Assembly: GCA_017411665.1 (NCBI GenBank)
Contig: JAFQPT010000242.1
Span: 1-18,000, forward strand
Direction of reading: 5' to 3'
Length of the DNA: 18,000 nucleotides
From: Oscillospiraceae bacterium
GTDB taxonomy: Bacteria; Bacillota_A; Clostridia; Oscillospirales; Oscillospiraceae
The notes under the pieces are model-generated. The model ran no database searches and was not told the origin of the DNA. It saw only the letters and a program-made list of their open reading frames with translations. Position numbers and translations under genes: made by a program. Positions 1 to 6,221 of this stretch are shown here, piece by piece (within the stretch, counting starts at the first letter, position 1; the number at the start of each line of letters is the position of its first letter).

Positions 1-52
1 ATAAAACTTCGAAAAATTCAATAAAAAAATTATAAAGAAAGGAATCAATATT

Positions 53-493
53 ATGAAAAAAGAACTCGTAAATCTGTCTAACAAGTATCTCGCCAATATT
101 GGCGTTAATTATATCAAGCTGCACAACCTGCATTGGAATGTTGTAGGGCACCAGTTCAAGTCCATCCATGAATATCTGGAGAGCCTGTATGATGCACTGG
201 CAAATGTACTGGACGAAGTTGCTGAAATCCTGAAGATGGATGGTGCAATGCCTCTGGGCAGCCTGAAAGCTTATCTGGAAGTTGCCTCCTTGAAGGAACT
301 GGAAGACAATGATTATTCCGTACAGGAAAGTCTGGAAATCGTTCTGGCTGACCTGGAACTGCTGAAGGCTCAGGCTGAAGAGATTCGCCGTCTGGCAGCG
401 GAAGAAGATCACTATCAGCTGGTTGCTTCCATGGAAGATCATCTTGGCAACTACAATAAGAACATCTGGTTTATCAAGGCAATGCTGAAGTAA
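53..493 (+). CDS. dps: Dps-family ferritin-like DNA-protection protein
   Basis: A 146-residue four-helix-bundle protein of the Dps/miniferritin family. These proteins form cytoplasmic dodecamers that oxidise Fe(II) with hydrogen peroxide, store the iron as ferric mineral and so limit oxidative damage. The family signature LHNLHWNVVG is near residues 23-32. The inter-subunit ferroxidase ligands can be placed by spacing as H27, H39, E43, D54 and E58. This matches the family pattern H-x11-H-x3-D/E-x10-D-x3-E, with Glu in place of the usual Asp at the third position. Length is slightly short of a typical Dps (about 150-170), with only a brief N-terminal tail and so little sign of a DNA-binding extension. 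The ATG at 53 follows an AGAAAGGA ribosome site at 36-43. The promoter lies outside the window. A strong terminator follows, so it is probably monocistronic or the last gene of its unit. Confidence 0.93.
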   Translation: MKKELVNLSNKYLANIGVNYIKLHNLHWNVVGHQFKSIHEYLESLYDALANVLDEVAEILKMDGAMPLGSLKAYLEVASLKELEDNDYSVQESLEIVLADLELLKAQAEEIRRLAAEEDHYQLVASMEDHLGNYNKNIWFIKAMLK

Positions 494-560
494 TCGGCAG
501 CGAGCCAAACCATAAATCCAAAATCTTTCCCTTTCTCCTCTCTAAATTCTAAATGTTGGG

Positions 561-596
561 AACCCCGTCATACTTCGGTATGACGGGGTTTTCCTT
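561..596 (+). terminator. Rho-independent terminator of dps
   Basis: A perfect 13-bp stem (561-573 with 578-590) is closed by a C(UUCG)G tetraloop, one of the most stable RNA loops. It runs into TTTTCC at 589-594. It lies 67 bases after the dps stop and immediately before the converging minus-strand gene, whose stop codon is at 600-602. On the minus strand the stem is not followed by a good T run, so it works mainly for dps. Confidence 0.93.
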
Positions 597-599
597 GTA

Positions 600-1646
600 T
601 TACAGAATACTGCGGATGAAGGTGATGATTTCTTCGGATTTTTTGTCGGTGATGATGTTATCGGCCAGAGCTTCGCTGACCAGAGCGGACAGTTTGTCAT
701 AGATGAAGTTGCCTGTGAGCATTACATTGTCGTTCAGCCACTGCTTCAGCTTGCGGCATTCTTCCAAATCGGCTTTTCCGTCTGCGGCAATGCCTTCCAG
801 CAGACCCTCCAGAATATGAGTAGATGCGGTCATTTGGGAGGTGGAGATGAACATCAGAGAGTCCTTCAGTGCTTTTTCCAGCTGCTTGAGCTCCTGCATG
901 GTGATGATACCGTCACTTTTGATGGAATCAATGAGCTTCAGTACAGCCGCAACCTGTCTGTGGTCATTGTATTGGCGGTGTGCCTCGGCCCAACGGTCAA
1001 TGTATTCCGCTTCCTGTGCATTGAGGGTCTCATTGACAGAGAAGCCGTGTACCATGCCGTAGAAGCGGCTGATGGAAACCATGAGAACGTCGGTGGCGGG
1101 TTCGAATTTCTTGATGTGCTTTTCCACGTCGATGTTGAAGGTGCGTACCAGTTTTGTGAACAGCTGTGCATTGCCCAGGGCATCGTCGTATGCATAGTGC
1201 TCGGTGAGGAGCTTGATGCCGAAATAGCTGCACAGCCCCTTCAGCGTGAAATCGGAGGTTTCACCTGCGGGAATATACAGCTGCGCCAGCTCATGGGTAT
1301 CCACATAGTACAGTGCGGGGACGCCCAGCCGATAACGGTTGAGTGCATAGGTCAGTGCGTCCAAATCATCGGCAGTTTCATAGCCAACGATAACGGAGCT
1401 GGTGAAGTATTTTTCTACGCTTTCCCATACCTTGGGGAAGGTCATTGCGTTCTTTACCCGTTTTGCATCAATGCCGTGCACAGCGGTGCATGCCTTTTCA
1501 AAGATGTCTTCGGGATTGATGAAGATATCCTGGTCGGGATATACGGGGTCGCCGTTGGCTGCATTTTCGCAGATGAGCCCCATCTGGCAAATACTGTGGT
1601 TGGTTTTGTTTGCGTATTCTACGTCAAAAAATGTAACTTTTCTCAT
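600..1646 (-). CDS. DEDDh 3'-5' exonuclease (DnaQ-like) with C-terminal TerB-like acidic-loop repeats
   Basis: A 348-residue protein. Residues 1-170 form a DnaQ/polymerase III epsilon-type exonuclease fold: ExoI as FFDVEYA (D8, E10), ExoII as GYETADDLDAL (D94), and ExoIII as HYAYDDA (H150, D155), fitting HxAxxDA. All four metal-binding acids and the general-base histidine are present, so activity is expected. The usual His-Asn of ExoII is replaced by Tyr-Glu. Residues about 233-348 are helical and contain three similar units with an acidic loop: SDGIITMQEL near 244, ADGKADLEE near 288 and ADNIITDKKS near 328. They resemble the loops of TerB/tellurite-resistance or EF-hand-like domains. The role is unknown; nucleic-acid trimming or repair is an inference. 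It has its own promoter and an AGAAAGG ribosome site at 1653-1659. Its 3' end meets dps head-on. Confidence 0.85.
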   Translation of the reverse strand: MRKVTFFDVEYANKTNHSICQMGLICENAANGDPVYPDQDIFINPEDIFEKACTAVHGIDAKRVKNAMTFPKVWESVEKYFTSSVIVGYETADDLDALTYALNRYRLGVPALYYVDTHELAQLYIPAGETSDFTLKGLCSYFGIKLLTEHYAYDDALGNAQLFTKLVRTFNIDVEKHIKKFEPATDVLMVSISRFYGMVHGFSVNETLNAQEAEYIDRWAEAHRQYNDHRQVAAVLKLIDSIKSDGIITMQELKQLEKALKDSLMFISTSQMTASTHILEGLLEGIAADGKADLEECRKLKQWLNDNVMLTGNFIYDKLSALVSEALADNIITDKKSEEIITFIRSIL

Positions 1647-1678
1647 AGTGCACCTTTCTGTGTTGAAAAATCAAAGAC

Positions 1679-1707
1679 ATTATATTATATTGTGAAGAAT
1701 TTGACAA
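1679..1707 (-). promoter_or_regulatory. Sigma-A promoter of the exonuclease gene
   Basis: Read on the minus strand, -35 TTGTCA (1702-1707) and -10 TATAAT (1679-1684) are separated by exactly 17 bases. The -10 box lies 32 bases ahead of the ATG at 1646, with the AGAAAGG ribosome site between. It starts just past the hairpin that ends the flavin reductase unit. Confidence 0.8.
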
Positions 1708-1726
1708 GCGATATCCGAAAATGACA

Positions 1727-1754
1727 ACAGCCTGTCCGTATAAGGGCAGGCTGT
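1727..1754 (-). terminator. Probable terminator of the MATE-flavin reductase operon
   Basis: Inverted repeat with ACAGCCTG (1727-1734) pairing with CAGGCTGT (1747-1754). One inner mismatch is followed by two more possible G-C pairs. It lies 6 bases after the flavin reductase stop codon (minus strand). The following minus-strand sequence, TGTCATTTTC, is only weakly T-rich, so termination may be incomplete and some readthrough into the exonuclease gene is possible. Confidence 0.6.
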
Positions 1755-1760
1755 GAATCT

Positions 1761-2318
1761 TTATTTCAGTCGGAGGCCGTCACCGAATGCCTTGCCGACT
1801 TTTTCGGAAATGACATAATAGTCATTGTGTACGGGGTCATAGGTGATGGTGCGGAGCTTGGAAAGGTCGATTGTGCCGTCAGTGAGTACGCGGTCGTCTG
1901 CACTGACATTGACGATTTCACCGACGATACATTCGAATTCCTCATCCATACTGAGGAATTTACATTCCAGTGTGACGGGCAGCTGTGCAAACAGGGGAGC
2001 ATCGACAAAATCGCTCTTGATGGCAGTCCAGTCGGTTTTGTTCAGCTTATGAGGGTCTTTATTGCCGGAAACAATGCCTACGTAGTCAGCCTGTACCAGA
2101 TTCCGTTCATCTGCAATGCTGACGGTGAAGGCCTTGCGATGCATGATGTTTGTTACGGTTTTGTGGTCCTGAGCCAGACACAGCATTACCTTGTCATAGT
2201 CGCAAATCATGCCCCATGCTGCGGTCATGGCATTGGGTGTACCGTCTTCGTGATAAGTACCGATGACCAGTACGGGCATTGGGAAGAGCCATGGTTTTGC
2301 GCCGAAATTCTTTCTCAT
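1761..2318 (-). CDS. Flavin reductase-like FMN-binding split-barrel protein
   Basis: A 185-residue protein of the flavin reductase domain family (FMN-binding split barrel). The N-terminal segment around residues 13-38, PMPVLVIGTYHEDGTPNAMT followed by AAWG, is typical of this family, where it contributes the flavin-binding barrel strands. The remainder fits the usual length (about 160-190). Members bind FMN and reduce flavins or small electron acceptors using NAD(P)H; many are of unknown substrate. The ATG overlaps the stop of the MATE gene in an ATGA junction (2315-2318), and a strong GGAGG (2326-2330) lies inside the MATE coding end, so translation is likely coupled. The pairing with an efflux pump suggests a shared stress or detoxification role, but that is inference. 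Confidence 0.88.
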   Translation of the reverse strand: MRKNFGAKPWLFPMPVLVIGTYHEDGTPNAMTAAWGMICDYDKVMLCLAQDHKTVTNIMHRKAFTVSIADERNLVQADYVGIVSGNKDPHKLNKTDWTAIKSDFVDAPLFAQLPVTLECKFLSMDEEFECIVGEIVNVSADDRVLTDGTIDLSKLRTITYDPVHNDYYVISEKVGKAFGDGLRLK

Positions 2319-3679
2319 GAGAGTACCTCCGCTTGCTGTTTGAGTTTATGGAAATATCGATAAAAGCTAATGGTCAAGAAGATGGCTGCGCCAAACCAGG
2401 CGGAGACCTCTGCGATAAAGATGCCGTAGGCAAAGCCTGTGATTGTGATGATGACAGAGCCCACCAGACGGATGCAGAATTCCAGGCTGCCGGAAATCAT
2501 AGTGGCAACGGTGTTGCCCACACCCTGCAAGGCTGACTGATACACATACAGCACGTACAGCGCAGGCAGACTCAAGCTCATGGCGGCCAGATACAGATAG
2601 GCCACGTCACCTGCTTTGGCTACCAGCTCAGCAGAGTCGGAGGAAATGAACAGCATGGTGATGTCTCTGCCGAAAATCAGCATGACAATGCCAATCAGAA
2701 CGGAGGTGACTACGGACAGCACCAGACCTTCCTTGATGCCTTGAGAAATGCGGTCATGGAGACCTGCACCGTAATTTTGGCCCACATAGGTAGTGATGGC
2801 AAAGCCATAGGACATGGCGGCAATTTCCAACAGGCCGAACAGCTTGTTGGAGGCGGTGAAGCCTGCGATGAACGCCATGTCAAAGCTGTTGACCACACTT
2901 TGAATAATCATACCGCCCAGTGCAATAATGGCGATTTTGAGGGTAATGGGTGCGCCCAGTGCAATGAGATTGCGGGAGATTGCTTTGTCGGGAACCAGAT
3001 TGCTGCGGTCAAACTGCAGCGCAGGGGTCTGCTTCATCTTTACCCAGCAAATCAGCGAAGCCAGACACTGGGAGATGACCGTTGCAATGGCAGCGCCTGC
3101 GATGCCCCAGTCCAGTGCAAAAACGGCAATGCAGTCCAGCGCAATGTTGGTAACGGAGGCGGCTGTCATGGCTTTCAGCGGTGTTTTGCTGTCACCGATG
3201 GCACGCAGAACACTTGCTGTGAAGTTATACAGCACGGAGATGGGCATGCCTGCCATGAGAATACGGGTGTACAGCTCCGCCATGGCGTACAGCTCGGCGG
3301 GAACCTTCAGCAGACGGAAAAATAAATGCAGTCCGCCCTGCGAAATGACAATGGCAATGATGGCAAGCCAGACGGAAAGTCTGGCAGATTGTCCCAGTAC
3401 CTGCCGCAGGCCCATTCGATCGGCTTCACCGTATTTCTGGGAGACACGAATGGCGAAGCCTTGTGTGAAGCCCTGTGCGATGCCGAAGAGCATCCAGTTC
3501 AGCCAGTCCACGGTACCCAGCGCAGCAAGTGCGGTGAGCCCGACGCCTTGTCCCACGATGGCAACGTCCACGACGGTATACAGCTGCTGGAAGATGCTGC
3601 CGAACATCAAGGGCAGAGCAAAGGAAAACAGCAGCTTTGCCGGTTTGCCTGTTGTCATATTCATTTGCGGTTCGTTCAT
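2315..3679 (-). CDS. MATE-family multidrug/sodium antiporter
   Basis: A 454-residue integral membrane protein with about twelve hydrophobic segments in two similar halves, as in the MATE (MatE) family of Na+- or H+-coupled exporters of cationic drugs. The N-terminus (LLFSFALPLMFGSIFQQLY, then VVDVAIVGQ) is the family's typical first two helices. The second half begins near residue 240 with another IALGAPITLKIA-type helix. Length is normal for the family (440-460). The ATG at 3679 is preceded by GAAAGGCGGTGAT. It is the first gene of an operon with the overlapping flavin reductase. MATE proteins belong to the same superfamily as Wzx flippases, but the separate promoter, the terminator that isolates it from galE and its sequence favour a small-molecule exporter (MepA/DinF-like). 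The substrate cannot be read from sequence. Confidence 0.92.
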   Translation of the reverse strand: MNEPQMNMTTGKPAKLLFSFALPLMFGSIFQQLYTVVDVAIVGQGVGLTALAALGTVDWLNWMLFGIAQGFTQGFAIRVSQKYGEADRMGLRQVLGQSARLSVWLAIIAIVISQGGLHLFFRLLKVPAELYAMAELYTRILMAGMPISVLYNFTASVLRAIGDSKTPLKAMTAASVTNIALDCIAVFALDWGIAGAAIATVISQCLASLICWVKMKQTPALQFDRSNLVPDKAISRNLIALGAPITLKIAIIALGGMIIQSVVNSFDMAFIAGFTASNKLFGLLEIAAMSYGFAITTYVGQNYGAGLHDRISQGIKEGLVLSVVTSVLIGIVMLIFGRDITMLFISSDSAELVAKAGDVAYLYLAAMSLSLPALYVLYVYQSALQGVGNTVATMISGSLEFCIRLVGSVIITITGFAYGIFIAEVSAWFGAAIFLTISFYRYFHKLKQQAEVLS

Positions 3680-3713
3680 ACTGTATCACCGCCTTTCAAG
3701 CTCAGTAAATTTT

Positions 3714-3742
3714 ATTATATCGCAATTTCAGCCAATGGGCAA
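3714..3742 (-). promoter_or_regulatory. Sigma-A promoter of the MATE-flavin reductase operon
   Basis: Minus strand: -35 TTGCCC (3737-3742), a 17-base spacer, and -10 TATAAT (3714-3719). It lies about 35 bases upstream of the MATE ATG and immediately downstream of the terminator at 3747-3775. Confidence 0.75.
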
Positions 3743-3746
3743 GACA

Positions 3747-3775
3747 GGAAAAGCAGCCCTCCTAAGAGAGCTGCT
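3747..3775 (-). terminator. Terminator between galE and the MATE operon
   Basis: On the minus strand a 10-bp stem (3766-3775 with 3752-3761, one G-U pair) with a TTAG loop runs into TTTTCC. It would end transcription coming from galE before the MATE promoter. It lies almost 100 bases past the galE stop. Confidence 0.8.
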
Positions 3776-3839
3776 GTATAATTTATGATGCGGTTACGGT
3801 TTCCATGATGCTTTGGAGTGCAGCGGCATCCTCGGCTAA

Positions 3840-3861
3840 ACAGGAAGGGCTCGTTTCCTGT
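3840..3861 (-). terminator. Weak hairpin just after galE
   Basis: ACAGGAA (3840-3846) pairs with TTCCTGT (3855-3861), starting 8 bases past the galE stop codon and followed on the minus strand by TTTAG. The stem is only 7 bp and the T run is short. It may be a minor terminator or a stabilising 3' structure; the better terminator is at 3747-3775. Confidence 0.35.
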
Positions 3862-3868
3862 CGGCAGA

Positions 3869-4849
3869 TCAATAACCGTCGGGATGACTGCTGTGCCAGT
3901 TCCACGCATCGGCAATGATGGTCTCCAACCCGCGTTCGGGTTTCCATCCGAGCACTTCCGCGGCTTTTTTGTTGGAGGCGATGAGGATACTGGGGTCGCC
4001 TGCACGGCGGGGTTCGATGATTGCAGGGATTTCTCTGCCTGTGATTTTGCGTGCAGTCTCGATGATTTCCTTCACGGAATAGCCATCGCCGCTGCCCAGA
4101 TTGAAAGCGTCGGACCTGCCGCCTTTGTCCAGATACTGAAGTGCCATCAAATGTGCTTCTGCCAGGTCTCTGACGTGGATATAGTCGCGGACACAGGTGC
4201 CGTCGGGAGTGGGATAGTCATCACCGAAAATGCCGATATGGCTGCGCTGACCCAGTGCGGTTTTCAGCACCAGAGGAATCAGATGGGATTCGGGGCTGTG
4301 GTCTTCGCCGATGCCGACTTCGGTGTTGGAGCCTGCGGCATTGAAGTAACGCAGAGCCACATAGCGAATGCCGTAGGCGTTGTCGCTCCATTTGAGCATC
4401 TTCTCAATGGCCAGCTTGGTTTCTCCGTAGGGATTGGTGGGCTCGGTACGGTCGGTTTCTTCGATGGGCTGCTTTTCGGGCTCTCCGTACACAGCCGCGG
4501 TGGAGGAAAATACGATTTTGTCGATGCCGTGTCTGTCCATCGCCTTGAGCATGGAGATGGAGCCGCCCACATTGTTATCATAGTACTTCAGAGGGTTCTT
4601 GACACTTTCACCGACCAGAGAGAAGGCAGCAAAATTGATGACCCCGTCGATTTTAAATTCGGTAAACAGTCTGTCCAGAAAGGCACTGTCGCGCAGGTCG
4701 CCCACACGCAGCTTGGCACCCTTGGCAGCCTGCCAGTGACCGGTGCTGAGATTGTCGGCTACCACAACTTCATAGCCGCGTTCCAGCAGCAGCGCAACCA
4801 TATGACTGCCGATATATCCGGCACCGCCGGCAACAAGAATCGTTTTCAT
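3869..4849 (-). CDS. galE: UDP-glucose 4-epimerase
   Basis: A 326-residue short-chain dehydrogenase-type sugar epimerase that interconverts UDP-glucose and UDP-galactose with tightly bound NAD. The Rossmann motif GGAGYIGS is at residues 8-15, the SST active-site segment at 115-117, and the catalytic YxxxK as YGETK (Y141, K145). The C-terminus HSSHPDGY matches the normal end of bacterial GalE proteins, so the gene is intact and of usual length. A close UDP-N-acetylglucosamine or UDP-glucuronate epimerase is possible. The GalE-type N-terminus with ADNLSTGH and the RDYIHVRDLAEAH segment argue for GalE. It has its own promoter and an AAGAGGT ribosome site at 4857-4863, 7-8 bases before the ATG. 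It is transcribed away from a glycosyltransferase gene. UDP-galactose could serve the Leloir pathway or the neighbouring polysaccharide locus. Confidence 0.93.
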   Translation of the reverse strand: MKTILVAGGAGYIGSHMVALLLERGYEVVVADNLSTGHWQAAKGAKLRVGDLRDSAFLDRLFTEFKIDGVINFAAFSLVGESVKNPLKYYDNNVGGSISMLKAMDRHGIDKIVFSSTAAVYGEPEKQPIEETDRTEPTNPYGETKLAIEKMLKWSDNAYGIRYVALRYFNAAGSNTEVGIGEDHSPESHLIPLVLKTALGQRSHIGIFGDDYPTPDGTCVRDYIHVRDLAEAHLMALQYLDKGGRSDAFNLGSGDGYSVKEIIETARKITGREIPAIIEPRRAGDPSILIASNKKAAEVLGWKPERGLETIIADAWNWHSSHPDGY

Positions 4850-4883
4850 AGATACTACCTCTTGGAATCCTTGGTTTTTTCAC

Positions 4884-4912
4884 AGTATACCATGGAATTG
4901 ACGGGATTTCAA
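4884..4912 (-). promoter_or_regulatory. Sigma-A promoter of galE
   Basis: Minus strand: -35 TTGAAA (4907-4912), a 17-base spacer and -10 TATACT (4884-4889). The galE ATG at 4849 is about 35 bases downstream, with the AGAGG ribosome site between. Confidence 0.8.
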
Positions 4913-4944
4913 CTGAGCCGCCATCGGTGACTGCCGTAAAATGG

Positions 4945-4973
4945 TTGCGAAACGGGGTGGAGTATGATATCAT
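4945..4973 (+). promoter_or_regulatory. Probable promoter of the plus-strand glycosyltransferase
   Basis: Plus strand: -35 TTGCGA (4945-4950), a 17-base spacer and -10 TATCAT (4968-4973). The -10 box is inside a perfect 12-base palindrome. Transcription would start near 4980, leaving a leader of about 84 bases that includes two more palindromes. The -35 box has two mismatches to consensus, so confidence is moderate. Confidence 0.5.
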
Positions 4974-5023
4974 AGCTTTGATTATGGACTGAAACCGCGG
5001 TTGTTTCGAAAATACGGCCGTAT
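4963..5023. promoter_or_regulatory. Cluster of three perfect palindromes, candidate operators
   Basis: Three perfect palindromes lie within 61 bases of the divergent intergenic region: TATGATATCATA (4963-4974), AACCGCGGTT (4993-5002) and ATACGGCCGTAT (5012-5023). Their centres are 29 and 20 bases apart. The first overlaps the likely -10 box of the plus-strand gene; the other two lie in its leader. They differ in sequence, so they are not copies of one operator. Regulator binding is inferred only. Confidence 0.4.
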
Positions 5024-5063
5024 GGAATCAATCAGTATAGAAATAAAGATAGGAATTTAGAAT

Positions 5064-6173
5064 ATGATAATTTTTACTTCTGTATGCGCAAACTATGTGC
5101 ATAAGGCACGTGTTTTGGCGCAGTCTGTGAAGCAGCATATTCCCGATGCGAAAATGGTTTTGTGTCTGGTAGAGCGTGAAATCGATCCCAAGATTCCCGC
5201 AGACTACTTTGATGATGTTGTGCTGGCGAAGGATGTCTGGGAAGGCGACTTCGACCGATTCATCTTCAAGCATACCATTGTGGAAGCCTCCACCTCCGTT
5301 AAGGGCCAGTTTTTCCGTTATTTGATGGACCGCTTTACAGAAGAGGACTATTTTGTATATCTGGACCCCGATGTGAAGGTATACGGCGACTTTGTGGAGC
5401 TGCGCAAGGAATTGCAGGAGCACCCCATTGTGCTGTGCCCCCATGTGCTGATTCCCGGCAACGTGGGCATGGAGCTGGCAAGCACCGCTCACGGTGTGTA
5501 CAATCTGGGCTTTTTGGGAATTTCCCGCAGTGCGGAAGGCCGCAGATGCATCGACTGGTGGGCTGAACGGCTGGCGCTGTATTGCTACGATGATATTCAG
5601 GGCGGCGTATTCACCGACCAGAAGTGGTTTGATTTGGTACCCTGCTTCTTTGATGCGAAGATTTTTAAGAACCACGGCTATGACTTTGCACACTGGTCTC
5701 TGAAGGGCAGCATTGTCACCTGCGATGAAAACGGCTACTATGTGAACGGCGATCCCCTGCGCTTCCTGCACTTCTCTGCCTTTGGCGGGGATGCGGTAAA
5801 CAGCATGGCACAGTGGGCACCCGAAGAGGATCACCTGTTCCGTAAGCTGTATGCGGAATATGCTGTGGAACATGATGCAAACGATTCAGACGGCATTTCC
5901 AAAACACCCTGGAGCTATGGCTTCTATCATTCCGGCGAAAAGATTGAGAATGTCGTACGCTGGACTTACCGCAACAAGCTGGAAGAAGCAGAACAGTTTG
6001 GAGATCCCTTCGCATTGTCCAACGAGGAATTCATTGATCGACTGCATATCTGGATTCCCGATAAGAATGCAATGGCGAAGTGGAAGCGCCGCATGAATAA
6101 GGCGGCAGGCGTTTTGAAGCAGGAGGGCATTGGCGCTCTGGTTGCTGCTTATCGCCAGTGGCGCAGCCAATAA
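5064..6173 (+). CDS. GT-A fold glycosyltransferase (GT8-like nucleotide-sugar transferase)
   Basis: A 369-residue cytoplasmic glycosyltransferase. The first strand IIFTSVCANYVHKARVLAQS, the metal-binding DxD motif in VYLDPDVKVYGDF (D101, D103), the acceptor-side segment VYNLGFLGISRS (145-156) and the FTDQKW motif (183-188) give the order expected of a GT-A enzyme related to family 8 and similar nucleotide-diphospho-sugar transferases. Neither the donor nor the acceptor can be read from sequence. The C-terminal ~130 residues are rich in aromatic and charged residues and have no recognised domain. The ATG at 5064 follows AGGA at 5051-5054. It is the only glycosyltransferase here on the plus strand. 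It is divergent from galE, convergent with the next gene, and bounded by its own probable promoter and a strong terminator. It probably adds a side-chain or terminal sugar to the same surface polysaccharide, which is inference. Confidence 0.83.
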   Translation: MIIFTSVCANYVHKARVLAQSVKQHIPDAKMVLCLVEREIDPKIPADYFDDVVLAKDVWEGDFDRFIFKHTIVEASTSVKGQFFRYLMDRFTEEDYFVYLDPDVKVYGDFVELRKELQEHPIVLCPHVLIPGNVGMELASTAHGVYNLGFLGISRSAEGRRCIDWWAERLALYCYDDIQGGVFTDQKWFDLVPCFFDAKIFKNHGYDFAHWSLKGSIVTCDENGYYVNGDPLRFLHFSAFGGDAVNSMAQWAPEEDHLFRKLYAEYAVEHDANDSDGISKTPWSYGFYHSGEKIENVVRWTYRNKLEEAEQFGDPFALSNEEFIDRLHIWIPDKNAMAKWKRRMNKAAGVLKQEGIGALVAAYRQWRSQ

Positions 6174-6181
6174 TATGAACG

Positions 6182-6221
6182 AAAAAAAGCAGACACATGA
6201 ACACATGTGTCTGCTTTTTTT
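6182..6221. terminator. Bidirectional terminator between convergent glycosyltransferase genes
   Basis: An 11-bp perfect GC-containing stem (6189-6199 with 6204-6214) with an AACA loop is flanked by seven A on the left and seven T on the right. It therefore works in both directions. It lies 8 bases after the plus-strand stop codon, and its T run overlaps the stop codon of the minus-strand gene (6220-6222). Confidence 0.95.

Noticed and set aside
25..36. TATAAA near 31-36 as a dps -10 box
   Set aside because: It directly abuts the AGAAAGGA ribosome site, leaving no room for a leader. The promoter is probably upstream of the window.
2315..3679. MATE protein as a Wzx-type flippase of the polysaccharide locus
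   Set aside because: It is separated from the locus by terminators and promoters, is co-transcribed with a flavin reductase, and has a drug-MATE rather than Wzx-like sequence.
3840..3872. A frameshift at the end of galE, suggested by the protein-like frame that follows
   Set aside because: GalE already ends in the normal HSSHPDGY tail at usual length, so no frameshift is needed.
5028..5873. 281-codon minus-strand frame opposite the plus-strand glycosyltransferase
   Set aside because: The plus strand has the GT-A motifs (DxD, TDQ) and a ribosome site. The antisense translation has no motif and is a shadow.
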